Positions 37,310 through 46,061 of a stretch of DNA of 64,000 nucleotides are shown here, piece by piece. The notes beneath the pieces are model-generated. The model worked only from the letters and a program-made list of their open reading frames with translations, did not search any database and had not been told where the DNA came from. Position 1 is the first letter of the stretch. Every line of letters starts with the position of its first letter. The position numbers were made by a program, and so were the translations under genes. Source of the stretch: Pseudomonas sp. BN102 (lineage in GTDB: Bacteria > Pseudomonadota > Gammaproteobacteria > Pseudomonadales > Pseudomonadaceae). The DNA lies in assembly GCF_029871245.1 (NCBI RefSeq), contig NZ_SSON01000036.1, positions 1 to 64,000 on the forward strand, given 5' to 3'.

Positions 37310-38473
37310 TCAGAACGAACGCGGCAGTTCGAGCAGGTGCTCGGCCACGTAGGACAGGATCAGGTTGGTGGAGATGGGCGCCACCTGGTACAGGCGGGTC
37401 TCGCGGAACTTGCGCTCCACGTCGTACTCGTTGGCGAAGCCGAAACCACCGTGGGTCTGCAGGCAGGCGTTGGCCGCTTCCCAGCTGGCCTTGGCCGCCA
37501 GGTACTTGGCCATGTTGGCGGCGGCACCCGCATTCAGGCCGGCGTCGTACTCCTCGCAGGCGCGCCAGCGCATCAGGTCGGCAGCCTCGATCTCGATATG
37601 GGCTTCGGCGATGGGGAACTGCACCCCCTGGTTCTGCCCGATGGGCCGGCCGAACACCACGCGGTCGCGGGCGTACTGGGCGGACTTCTCGGTGAACCAG
37701 CGGCCGTCGCCGATGCACTCGGCAGCGATCAGGGTGCGCTCGGCATTGAGGCCGTCGAGGATGTAACGGAAGCCCTTGCCCTCTTCGCCGATCAGGCTGC
37801 TGGCGGGGATTTCCAGGTTGTCGAAGAACAGCTCGTTGGTCTCGTGGTTGACCATGTTGGCAATCGGCTGCACGGTCAGGCCGTTGCCGATGGCCTCACG
37901 CAGGTCCACCAGGAAGATCGACATGCCTTCGGACTTCTTCTTCACCTCGGCCAGCGGCGTGGTGCGGGCCAGCAGGATCATCAGGTCCGAATGCTGGATG
38001 CGCGAGATCCACACCTTCTGGCCGTTGATCACGTACTTGTCGCCCTGGCGCACCGCCGTGGTCTTGATCTTGGTGGTGTCGGTGCCAGTCGTGGGCTCGG
38101 TGACGCCCATGGACTGCAGGCGCAATTCGCCGCTAGCCAGCTTCGGCAGGTAGTAGCGCCTCTGCTCCTCGCTGCCGTTACGCAGCAGGGTGAACATGTT
38201 GTACATCTGCCCGTGGATGGTGCCGGAGTTGCCGCCGCAGTAATTCACCTCTTCGAGGATCACCGACGCCTCGGCCAGGCCCAGGCCGGAGCCGCCGTAC
38301 TCTTCCGGGATCATCGCCGACAGCCAGCCGGCCTCGGTCATAGCGGTCACGAAGGCCTCTGGAAAGCCCTTCTCTTCATCGATCTTGCGCCAGTACTCGG
38401 CGGGAAATTCGGCGCAGAGGGCGCGCACGCCTTCGCGGATGGCATTCAGTTCTTCGTTGTTACGGATGCTCAT
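37310..38473 (-). CDS. acyl-CoA dehydrogenase with IVD-type catalytic Glu
   Basis: A 387-residue FAD acyl-CoA dehydrogenase. SMGVTEPTTGTDTT and VWISRI are FAD/acyl contact motifs and THGGFGFANEYDVER is the C-terminal signature. At the usual catalytic Glu (YEGTSE) this protein has YQVAPIS, with no Glu. A Glu at 245 in GLNAERTLIA aligns with the catalytic Glu of isovaleryl-CoA and long-chain dehydrogenases, which suits branched acyl chains. It would oxidise methylsuccinyl-CoA or similar. It lies between ALDH and CoA-transferase genes. Confidence 0.88.
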   Translation of the reverse strand: MSIRNNEELNAIREGVRALCAEFPAEYWRKIDEEKGFPEAFVTAMTEAGWLSAMIPEEYGGSGLGLAEASVILEEVNYCGGNSGTIHGQMYNMFTLLRNGSEEQRRYYLPKLASGELRLQSMGVTEPTTGTDTTKIKTTAVRQGDKYVINGQKVWISRIQHSDLMILLARTTPLAEVKKKSEGMSIFLVDLREAIGNGLTVQPIANMVNHETNELFFDNLEIPASSLIGEEGKGFRYILDGLNAERTLIAAECIGDGRWFTEKSAQYARDRVVFGRPIGQNQGVQFPIAEAHIEIEAADLMRWRACEEYDAGLNAGAAANMAKYLAAKASWEAANACLQTHGGFGFANEYDVERKFRETRLYQVAPISTNLILSYVAEHLLELPRSF

Positions 38474-38486
38474 TGTTGTTCTTTCC

Positions 38487-39974
38487 TCAACGCAGGACAA
38501 AGGGGTTGGGGACGTCTTCGGCGAGGTTCACCCAGACGCTCTTGGTCTGCAGGTAATCCTCGATGGCCACCTGGCCGTTCTCCCGGCCGATACCGCTCTG
38601 CTTGTAACCGCCGAAGGGCGCCATGAAGCTCACGGCGCGGTAGGTGTTGACCCAGACGGTGCCGGCACGGACCTGATCGGTGACGCGGAAGGCGCGGCGG
38701 ATATCCGAGGTCCAGATACCTGCGGCCAGCCCATAGGGGGTGTCGTTGGCGATGCTGATCGCTTCGTCCTCGTCGTCGAAGGGAATGATCGACAGCACGG
38801 GGCCGAAGACCTCCTCGCGGGCGATGCGCATCTGGTTGTTCACGTCGCCGAAGATGGTCGGCTCGACGAACCAGCCATTGGCCAGTTCCGCCGCCTCGGG
38901 GCGCTTGCCCCCCAGCAGGCATTCGGCGCCACCCTCGCGGGCGACATCGATGTACTGCAGCACCTTGTCCCGTTGTGGCTGGGTGGTGATCGGGCCGACC
39001 TGGGTGCTTTCCAGCATCGGGTCGCCGAGTTTCGCGGTGCGGGCCAGGTCCACCACCTTCTCGCTGACTTCCTGGTAGACGCTGCGCTGCACCAGCAGGC
39101 GCGAGCCGGCGATGCAGGTCTGCCCGGAGGCGGCGAAGATGCCAGAGATGGCGCCCTTCACCGCGTGCTCGATATTGGCGTCGGCGAATACGATGTTCGG
39201 CGACTTGCCGCCCAGCTCCAGGGTGACGTGCTTGATGTGCTTCGCCGCCTGGGCGTAGACCGCGGCGCCGGTAGCGTCACCGCCGGTGAAAGCTACCTTG
39301 GCCACCAGCGGATGGCTGACCAGGATCGGCCCCACTTCATGGCCGAAGCCGGTGACGGTGTTGACCACGCCATCCGGGAAGCCCGCCTCCTTCACCAGCG
39401 CCATGAGCGCCAGGGTGGAGCAGGAGGTGAACTCGGACGGCTTGATCACCACCGTGTTGCCGGCGGCGAGCGCCGGCGCCAGCTTCCAGGTCAGCAGCAT
39501 GAGCGGGGAATTCCAGGGCGTGATGGCCACCACCACGCCCAGGGGCTCGCGCTTGGTGTAGGAGAAGATCTGCGGCTTGTCGCTGGGCAGCACGCCGCCT
39601 TCGATCTTGTCCGCCAGGCCGCCGAAGTAATAGAACCACTCCGGCAGGTAGCGCAATTGCCCCAGCATCTCGGCGTACAGCTTGCCGTTGTCGCGGACCT
39701 CGATGGCCGCGAGCTTCTCCGCATCGCGGGCGATCAGGTCGCCCAGGCGGCGCAGCAGCTTGCCCCTCGAGGTGGCCGACAGTTTCGGCCAGGGGCCGCT
39801 GCTGAAGGCCCGGTGCGCGGCCTCGATGGCCAGGGCGGCATCTTCGGCGCCGCACTGCGGTACCTCGGCCCACTCGGCGCCGGTGAAGGGGTTGGCCGTC
39901 GCCAGCCAGCGCCCGGTGCTGCTGGTGCGGTACTGGCCATCGACCAGGTTCTGGAAGCGCTCGGGATTGGACAT
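38487..39974 (-). CDS. aldehyde dehydrogenase (NAD(P)+)
   Basis: A 495-residue ALDH of normal length. Catalytic Cys is in SGQTCIAG, general base Glu in LELGGKSP, and the oxyanion Asn in TPWNSP. The cofactor site contains FTGGDATGAAV. It oxidises an aldehyde to an acid; directly downstream of the decarboxylase subunits, its substrate is probably their aldehyde product. The start MSNPERF at 39974 is chosen over a longer frame. It is 13 bases from the ACAD gene. Confidence 0.93.
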   Translation of the reverse strand: MSNPERFQNLVDGQYRTSSTGRWLATANPFTGAEWAEVPQCGAEDAALAIEAAHRAFSSGPWPKLSATSRGKLLRRLGDLIARDAEKLAAIEVRDNGKLYAEMLGQLRYLPEWFYYFGGLADKIEGGVLPSDKPQIFSYTKREPLGVVVAITPWNSPLMLLTWKLAPALAAGNTVVIKPSEFTSCSTLALMALVKEAGFPDGVVNTVTGFGHEVGPILVSHPLVAKVAFTGGDATGAAVYAQAAKHIKHVTLELGGKSPNIVFADANIEHAVKGAISGIFAASGQTCIAGSRLLVQRSVYQEVSEKVVDLARTAKLGDPMLESTQVGPITTQPQRDKVLQYIDVAREGGAECLLGGKRPEAAELANGWFVEPTIFGDVNNQMRIAREEVFGPVLSIIPFDDEDEAISIANDTPYGLAAGIWTSDIRRAFRVTDQVRAGTVWVNTYRAVSFMAPFGGYKQSGIGRENGQVAIEDYLQTKSVWVNLAEDVPNPFVLR

Positions 39975-39993
39975 GGTAGTCACCTCTCGACAG

Positions 39994-40593
39994 TCAGATG
40001 GGCGGGTGACCAAGAGCCGCACGGAAGCGGTTCTTGATGTAGCTGCCATCACGCGGCGGCAGCACGCGCGGCGGGTTCTCCGCCTTGATCTTGACGGTGG
40101 CGAGCTTCACGCCGGCATCGCGGACGGCGATCTGCTCGCGCAGCCGGTGCACGCCTTCCATGTCGCGGACCTCGTCCGTCCAGCCGAAGCCACAGGTCTT
40201 CGCCACCTGGTCCAGGGCGATGCCGTGGCCGGCATGGCTGACCTGCATGCCGGTTTCGCCGAAGTGGCCGTTGTCCAGCACCACGATGGTCAGGTTGGCC
40301 GGCTTCTGCAGGGCGATGGTGGCCAGGGAGCCGAAGCCCATCAGCATCTCGCCGTCGCCGGTCACGACCACGACGGATTTGTCCGGTTGCGCCTTGGCGA
40401 TGCCCAGGCCGACCATGGCAGCGCTGCCCATGGCAGCCCAGAGGTAGTAGTTGTTGTCGTGGTCCCCGGCGGCCATCACGTCGTAGGAAGCCGAACCCAG
40501 CCCGGTGACCACCAGCAGGTCGCTGCGGTCGGCCAGCAGGGTCTTGACCACTTCGCGACGGTCGAGGATGTGGTTGGCGCTTACTTGACCCAT
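39994..40593 (-). CDS. ThDP-dependent 2-oxoacid decarboxylase, beta (ThDP-binding) subunit
   Basis: A 199-residue ThDP pyrophosphate-binding domain. The GDGEMLMGFGSLATIA motif binds Mg-ThDP and the strand IVVLDN follows. The size and split architecture match sulfopyruvate or phosphonopyruvate decarboxylase ComE-like subunits. It overlaps the alpha-subunit gene by 13 bases. The nature of the 2-oxoacid is not fixed by the sequence. Confidence 0.87.
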   Translation of the reverse strand: MGQVSANHILDRREVVKTLLADRSDLLVVTGLGSASYDVMAAGDHDNNYYLWAAMGSAAMVGLGIAKAQPDKSVVVVTGDGEMLMGFGSLATIALQKPANLTIVVLDNGHFGETGMQVSHAGHGIALDQVAKTCGFGWTDEVRDMEGVHRLREQIAVRDAGVKLATVKIKAENPPRVLPPRDGSYIKNRFRAALGHPPI

Positions 40594-41105
40594 TTCTTTT
40601 CTCCAATCAGGCGCTGCCCCAGCAGCAGCGCGGTAGCGGAATCGCCGTTGAACGCCATGGTGGCCGCGCCATGCAGCAGCGGCGCCACGTCCTTGGGATC
40701 GTCGGCTTGCCAGGTCATCACGCCCATCAGCTTCAGCGAAGCTTCGGTGGCCTGGCCCATAGGGTTCTGCCAGGGGTTGAACTCGGCCCAGTCGCCGCGC
40801 ATGGTCACCACCATCAGCAGCGGGAAGCGTGCGCAAACCTGCAGGGCCAGGTTGTTGATGCAGTTGCCCACGCCGCTGGACTGCATCAGCAGCGCACCGC
40901 GCTCGCCGCCAAGCCAGGCGCCGGCCAGGTAGCCGATGCCCTCTTCCTCGGTGGTCAGCACCACGTCATGGATCTCTGGGTCGGCGATGGACATGCGAAT
41001 GGCGGCGGAGTGGCCGGCGTCCGGCACGTAGACCACGTGCTTGACGTCGTGAGCCTTGAGGACGTTGAACACGTCCACCTGCCAGTCGATTTCGGGTGTT
41101 GTCAT
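40581..41105 (-). CDS. ThDP-dependent 2-oxoacid decarboxylase, alpha (PYR) subunit
   Basis: A 174-residue PYR domain, partner of the downstream subunit. TTEEEGIGYLAGAWLGG carries the Glu that activates ThDP, and LLMQSSGVGNCINNLALQ the conserved Gly-Asn region. ComD-like length. The start at 41105 follows GGAGACAAG. First gene of the operon, with an operator-like palindrome about 90-110 bases upstream. Confidence 0.87.
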   Translation of the reverse strand: MTTPEIDWQVDVFNVLKAHDVKHVVYVPDAGHSAAIRMSIADPEIHDVVLTTEEEGIGYLAGAWLGGERGALLMQSSGVGNCINNLALQVCARFPLLMVVTMRGDWAEFNPWQNPMGQATEASLKLMGVMTWQADDPKDVAPLLHGAATMAFNGDSATALLLGQRLIGEKKWVK

Positions 41106-41191
41106 GCTTGTCTCCGAAAGGCTTGATGCCCTGTGTTTTTTTCGATTCTGCGGGGCTTGGCAGTCAGCGACGACTACCGTTTTTTTCAACG

Positions 41192-41213
41192 AGATATGCC
41201 CGCTCGGCATAGC
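41192..41213. promoter_or_regulatory. LysR operator-like palindrome before the decarboxylase operon
   Basis: AGATATGCCCGCTCGGCATA plus GC contains TATGCC-N5-GGCATA, a perfect dyad. AGATATGCCCG is identical to 34092-34102 and close to 42929-42939. It ends at the base before the MFS stop codon, 87 bases before the alpha-subunit start. Confidence 0.6.
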
Positions 41214-42590
41214 TCAGGAGTGGGCGCCGGAGACGGCTCCGACGCGCTTGAAGCCGGTCTTCTGTTCGATTTCACCACTGCCGTCGAGGTAGCCGTAACG
41301 GGTCAGGTCGGGCATCAGCAGCGAGGCGATGAACGTCACGGCCAGCACACAGGCGACGTAGAAGAAGAAGTAGGTCTCCACCCCTTGGGAGCGGAACGAC
41401 AGCGCCACGTACTCGGCCGTACCACCGAACAGGGCGTTGCCGATGGCGTAGGGGAAGCCCACCCCGAGGGCGCGCACCGATGCCGGGAAGAGTTCGGCCT
41501 TTACCAGGCCGGAGATCGGCGTGTAGAGCGAGGCGATGGCCAGGCCCGTGAACACCAGGAGGAAGGCGACGAAGGGACTGCCAACCGAACGCAGGGCGAA
41601 CAGCAGGGGCACCACGATCAGCATGGCGAGCCCGGAGAACAGCAGCATGTGGGTCTTCACGCCCAGCCGATCGGCGAGCATGCCGAAGAACGGCTGGCAG
41701 AGCATGAAGCACACCAGCGCGGCGGTCATGACGAAACTTACCGTCTCCGCCGGCAGCCCGACCGAGATCACCAGGAACTTCTGCATGTAGGTGGTGAAGG
41801 TATAGAAGTACAACGATCCACCGATGGTGAAGGCGATCACCAGGGCCACGGCGCGCTTGTGCTGGAGCAGCCCCTTGAGCGAGCCGGCCTCCTTCTTGTG
41901 CATGTCCTTCTTCGAAGCGCTTTCATGCATCGCACGGCGCAGGTAGACCACCACTACCGCGCTCAGGGCACCGATGAAGAACGGGATGCGCCAGCCCCAC
42001 TCGGTCAGCTCTTCCTTGCTCAGGGTCTGCTGCAGGGTGACCACTGTGAGGAGCGCGAGGATCTGCCCGGCGATGATGGTGAAGTACTGGAAGGAGCCGA
42101 AGAACCCGCGCCGTCCGGGAGTGGCCATTTCGCTGATGTAGGTTGCGCCCGTGCCGTACTCGGCGCCGACGGACAGGCCCTGGATGAGCCTGGCGATCAG
42201 CAGCAGGATCGGCGCGGCGATGCCAATGCTTTCATAGGTCGGCATCAGCGCGATCAGCAGCGAGCCCGCGCACATCAGGAACACCGAGATGATCATCGAG
42301 ACCTTGCGCCCGCGGGTGTCGGCGATCCAGCCGAACAGCCAGCCGCCCAGCGGGCGCATGAAGAAACCCACGGCGAAGACGCCGGCGGTGGCCAGTAGCT
42401 GGGTGGTCTGGTCGCCCTTGGGGAAGAAGGCGGCGGCGAAGTAGATCGAGGTATAGGCGTAGATGAAGAAGTCGTACCACTCCACCAGGTTGCCGGAACA
42501 GGCGCCCAGGATGGAGCGGGCGCGACTGCGCGCCGACTTCAGGCCGGGGTCGTTGGCGGAGTGGAGCTGCTCGGAAGCGGATGAGGTCAT
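41214..42590 (-). CDS. MHS-family dicarboxylate/2-oxoglutarate permease (KgtP-like)
   Basis: A 458-residue major facilitator with 12 membrane segments. GNLVEWYDFFIYAYTSIYFA, RPLGGWLFGWIADTRGRK and RLIQGLSVGAEYGTG are metabolite:H+ symporter signatures. KgtP transports 2-oxoglutarate, and relatives carry branched dicarboxylates. Immediately upstream of the decarboxylase operon, it is the likely importer of its substrate. Confidence 0.9.
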   Translation of the reverse strand: MTSSASEQLHSANDPGLKSARSRARSILGACSGNLVEWYDFFIYAYTSIYFAAAFFPKGDQTTQLLATAGVFAVGFFMRPLGGWLFGWIADTRGRKVSMIISVFLMCAGSLLIALMPTYESIGIAAPILLLIARLIQGLSVGAEYGTGATYISEMATPGRRGFFGSFQYFTIIAGQILALLTVVTLQQTLSKEELTEWGWRIPFFIGALSAVVVVYLRRAMHESASKKDMHKKEAGSLKGLLQHKRAVALVIAFTIGGSLYFYTFTTYMQKFLVISVGLPAETVSFVMTAALVCFMLCQPFFGMLADRLGVKTHMLLFSGLAMLIVVPLLFALRSVGSPFVAFLLVFTGLAIASLYTPISGLVKAELFPASVRALGVGFPYAIGNALFGGTAEYVALSFRSQGVETYFFFYVACVLAVTFIASLLMPDLTRYGYLDGSGEIEQKTGFKRVGAVSGAHS

Positions 42591-43119
42591 TGTTGTTGTC
42601 CTTTCTTCGAGGCGAGCCGGGACTGAGCGTCGGCCACGGTGGCTCGCTCGGAATGCGCGACTGCAGGTTGTCAGGCGTGGGAGCGGATCAGCGCTCGGTC
42701 GGCGAACACACGGATGCCGGCGTCAGCGCCGGAGGATGCTGGGCGGGACTTCGAACGAGCCGGGCGGCACGGACCGATGGGACAGGGAATCGCGAGGCGT
42801 TGTGAATCATGGGGCAGGCCCTCGGAGCTCTTGTTCTTGTCTTGCGCCGCCTCCAGGGGCAGCGGGTACTCACGGGGACCACGCTACCCCAGCCGGGGCC
42901 GACGAATAAGCCGGACCCTGTATCTATCAGCTATGCCCAAATGTTATCGCTCGCCCGCAAAGGCCCGCCCGCAGTGCTCCGGCCGCCCCTGGAAGGATCG
43001 AGCAGTGCATCCCGGTCCGGCACGCCGGGGTTCGTCCCAGGCCGAATGGCATTACACTCCACAGCGCAGCCGCCCCTGCGGGCCAGGCTCTTAATCTGCC
43101 CCTCGTCAATGGTTCATCG
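42591..43119. other. 529-base divergent regulatory region
   Basis: No supported gene between the permease (minus) and the LysR gene (plus). It contains the operator-like CTATCAGCTATGCCC sequence listed next. The rest is GC-rich without clear repeats. Confidence 0.5.
42924..42949. promoter_or_regulatory. LysR operator-like site in the divergent region
   Basis: CTATCAGCTATGCCCAAATG plus TTATCG, matching 20 of 26 bases of 34088-34113. It lies 170-196 bases before the LysR start. Confidence 0.55.
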
Positions 43120-44043
43120 ATGGACATCGTTCAGCTCAAGACCCTGATCCACGTCGCCGAACTGGGCAGCCTCAGTAAGGCTGCCGACCGCCTGCACATC
43201 GCCCAACCGGCTCTCAGCCGGCAGATTCGCCATCTGGAGCAGGAGCTTGGCACCTACCTGTTCGAGCGCCACGGACGCGGTATGGAAGTCACCGATATCG
43301 GCCGGGAGGTGGTCGCCCACGCCTCGCGCATCCTCGAGGAGATGGAGTCCATCCGCACCACGGCAACCGGCGGGCGTTCCTCCTTCCGGGGCAGCGTCAC
43401 CATCGGCACCACGCCCACGATTGCGGAGATCGTCACCGTTCCCCTGGTACGCAAGGTCCGCGACGACCACCCGCACCTGGTGGTGCGCTTCTCCTCCGCC
43501 TTCAGCGGCTACCTGCTGGACTGGCTGCAGCGCGGCGAGCTGGACCTGGCGTTCTCCTACGACCCGCAGCCCTTGCACACCCTGCGCATCCAGCCCGTGC
43601 TGATGGAAAACCTGATGCTGGTGGGTCCGGCCGATGCCGGCCTGCGCCTGGATACCCCGGTGCGTTTCAGCGACATCCGCGAGCAGCAGGTGGTGGTGCC
43701 GAGCCAGCGCCACGGCCTGCGCAGCATTGTCGAGGAGTGCGCGCGGCAGGCCGAGGTGAAACTGCGTTGCAATGTAGAGGCCGACTCCTTCGGCGCCATG
43801 ATCGACCTGGTGCGCAACGGTTTCGGCCTCACCTTCCTGCCCCTGGCGCCCATCTACGCCCTGGTGCAGAACGGCACGCTGACCGCCGCGCCACTGATCG
43901 ACCCGGAGCCCATGCGCAAGCTGGTGCTGGTCTATCCGGCCGACCGTCGCGTCAGCCCGGCGGCGAAGTTCGTCGGCGAGTCCTTCGTCGAGATCACCGC
44001 CGACCTGGTAGCCCGCAACATCTGGGCCGGCCATATGCTCTGA
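43120..44043 (+). CDS. LysR-family regulator (NAC/CbbR-like group)
   Basis: A 307-residue LTTR. HVAELGSLSKAADRLHIAQPALSRQIRHLE (HTH) is typical; the effector domain follows from about residue 90. Divergent from the permease gene, it is the probable regulator of the permease and decarboxylase operon, and perhaps gltP, because the same operator-like sequence recurs at all three. Confidence 0.92.
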   Translation: MDIVQLKTLIHVAELGSLSKAADRLHIAQPALSRQIRHLEQELGTYLFERHGRGMEVTDIGREVVAHASRILEEMESIRTTATGGRSSFRGSVTIGTTPTIAEIVTVPLVRKVRDDHPHLVVRFSSAFSGYLLDWLQRGELDLAFSYDPQPLHTLRIQPVLMENLMLVGPADAGLRLDTPVRFSDIREQQVVVPSQRHGLRSIVEECARQAEVKLRCNVEADSFGAMIDLVRNGFGLTFLPLAPIYALVQNGTLTAAPLIDPEPMRKLVLVYPADRRVSPAAKFVGESFVEITADLVARNIWAGHML

Positions 44044-44088
44044 CGCACCTGGTCTGCCCCCACGTATCCCGATTGAGTCGAGTTCTCC

Positions 44089-44832
44089 ATGGATCTGAAC
44101 CCTGACGCCCTGGTCATGCTGCCGGGCCTTCTCAACGACCAACGCCTCTGGGCGCAACAGACCGCCGACCTGGCCGGTGAGCGGACGGTGCGCGTCGCCG
44201 ACCTCACCCGCGTCGACAGCATTCCCGCCATGGCCCGCCGCGTGCTGGACGAAGCCCCGCACCGCTTCGCCCTGGCGGCGCTTTCCATGGGTGGCTATGT
44301 GGCCTTCGAAATCATGCGCCAGGCGCCGGAGCGAGTGCAGCGCCTGGCCCTGTTCGACACCATGGCCAGCCTCGACTCGGCGGAGCGCGCCGCCACCCGC
44401 AGGGGGCTGCTGCAGCTTGCCCATCGCGGCCGCTTCATCGGCGTCAGCCCGCAACTGATGCCACGCCTGATCCACCCGCGCTGGCTGGACTCCCACGTCT
44501 CCGCCACGGTGCAGCAGATGGCGGTGGCCGTGGGCAAGGAAGGCTTCATCCGCCAGCAGCAGGCGATCATCGACCGCCCCGACGCCGTGCCCCTGCTCCC
44601 CGGCATTCGCGTGCCGACGCTGATCGTGGTCGGTGCCGACGACCAGCTCACGCCCGTCGCCGAGGCCCGCCTGATGCATGAGCGGATTCCCGGCTCGCGG
44701 CTGGAAATCCTGCCGGACTGCGGCCACCTCCCGCCGTTGGAGCAGCCGGCGCTCACCACCAGCCTGCTCAGGGAGTGGCTTGCCATGGACGCCATCGAGC
44801 AGTCCCAGCCGGAGTTCGTCTACACCCTTTGA
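44089..44832 (+). CDS. alpha/beta hydrolase
   Basis: A 247-residue alpha/beta hydrolase. MLPGLLNDQRLW is the oxyanion strand, LAALSMGGYVAF has the nucleophile Ser, VVGADDQLTP the Asp and DCGHLPPLEQP the His. It starts 46 bases after the LysR gene, probably co-transcribed. Esterase, thioesterase or lactonase; substrate unknown. Confidence 0.88.
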   Translation: MDLNPDALVMLPGLLNDQRLWAQQTADLAGERTVRVADLTRVDSIPAMARRVLDEAPHRFALAALSMGGYVAFEIMRQAPERVQRLALFDTMASLDSAERAATRRGLLQLAHRGRFIGVSPQLMPRLIHPRWLDSHVSATVQQMAVAVGKEGFIRQQQAIIDRPDAVPLLPGIRVPTLIVVGADDQLTPVAEARLMHERIPGSRLEILPDCGHLPPLEQPALTTSLLREWLAMDAIEQSQPEFVYTL

Positions 44833-44846
44833 ATCAGCAGGATGGG

Positions 44847-46061
44847 CTACTTTGTCTTCAGGCAGAAGCTCCGGATCGCCTCGCACGCCGCGTGCAGCGA
44901 CGCATCATCCAGCGCATACGCGATGCGGATGTACCCGTCCAGGCCAAAGGCGCTGCCGGGCACCACCGCGACACTGGCCTCGTCCAGCAGGGCGTGGGCC
45001 GCATCCTCGTCGCTGAACAGTCCGCGACCACCCGGCGATACCTTGCCGATCAACGCGGAGCAGTCGGCGAAGGCGTAGAAGGCCCCTGCCGGCATGTCGC
45101 AGCGGATGCCGGGCGTGTCGTTGAGCATGGCCACCATGAAGTCCCGGCGACGCTGGAACACCTCACGGCTCTCGCGAATGAAGTCCTTCGGCCCGCGCAA
45201 GGCGGCAACCGCCGCGTGCTGGGAAATGGAACAGGCCCCCGAAGTCTGCTGGCCCTGCAGTTTCTCCATGGCCTCCAGCAGCCAGCGCGGGCCGGTGGCG
45301 AAGCCGATGCGCCAGCCAGTCATGGCGTAGGCCTTGGAGACCCCGTTCATGGTCAGGGTGCGCTCGGCCAGGCGTGGCTCGACCTGGGCGATGGTATGGA
45401 ACTCGGCGCGGTCGAAGATCAGGTGCTCGTAGATGTCGTCCGAGAGGACCAGCACCTGCGGATGCTCCAGCAGCACGTCGGCCAGGGCACGCAGTTCCTC
45501 GCGGCTGTACACGGCGCCGGTGGGGTTGGACGGCGAGTTGAGAATCAGCCAGCGGGTATCCGCGCCAATGGCGCTCTGCAGCGCCTGGGCCGTCAGCTTG
45601 AAGCCGCTGTCGGCACCGCAGGTAACGATGCGCGAATGGCCGCCGCAGAGCTGGACCATCTCCGGGTAGCTCACCCAGTAAGGCGCCGGGATGATGACTT
45701 CGTCGCCCTCGTTCAGGGTGGCGGCCAGGGCGTTGTAGATCACCTGTTTGCCGCCGCTGCACACCAGCGTGCTCTCCCAATCCGCCTGCAGTCCATTCTC
45801 GTCGCGGAACTTGGCGGCGACGGCCTCACGCAGCACACGCAGGCCTGCGACCTGGGTATAGCGGGTGTGGCCGGCGTCTATCGCCGCGATGGCGGCCTGG
45901 CGGATATGCGCTGGGGTGTCGAAGTCGGGCTCTCCGGCGCACAGCGAGATAATGGTGGCGCCTTCAGCGCGGCGTGCGGCGACACGATCAATGATTCGAT
46001 AAGTTGCTGAGGGCTGAGCAGCCGCAAGACGGCGATTGAGGCCCTGAAAGTCCCGGCTCAC
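44847..46061 (-). CDS. class I/II PLP-dependent aminotransferase
   Basis: A 404-residue aspartate-aminotransferase-like enzyme (subgroup Ib). CAGEPDFDTP, NSPSNPTGAVYS, LSDDIYEHL, PLP-Lys in NGVSKAYAMTGWRIGFA and the C-terminal IRIAYALDD arginine are present. The GTG start at 46061 overlaps the stop of the preceding RraA-like gene (GTGA). It is the last gene of the RraA operon. Substrate unknown; a dicarboxylic amino acid is plausible from the Arg residues. Confidence 0.9.
   Translation of the reverse strand: MSRDFQGLNRRLAAAQPSATYRIIDRVAARRAEGATIISLCAGEPDFDTPAHIRQAAIAAIDAGHTRYTQVAGLRVLREAVAAKFRDENGLQADWESTLVCSGGKQVIYNALAATLNEGDEVIIPAPYWVSYPEMVQLCGGHSRIVTCGADSGFKLTAQALQSAIGADTRWLILNSPSNPTGAVYSREELRALADVLLEHPQVLVLSDDIYEHLIFDRAEFHTIAQVEPRLAERTLTMNGVSKAYAMTGWRIGFATGPRWLLEAMEKLQGQQTSGACSISQHAAVAALRGPKDFIRESREVFQRRRDFMVAMLNDTPGIRCDMPAGAFYAFADCSALIGKVSPGGRGLFSDEDAAHALLDEASVAVVPGSAFGLDGYIRIAYALDDASLHAACEAIRSFCLKTK

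Noticed and set aside
38385-40037. 550-codon open frame opposite the aldehyde dehydrogenase and ACAD genes
   Set aside because: Gly/His/Gln-rich shadow of two well-supported genes; no domain.
41133-42398. 421-codon open frame opposite the permease gene
   Set aside because: Composition (Glu/His/Gln/Gly) is the antisense image of a membrane protein.
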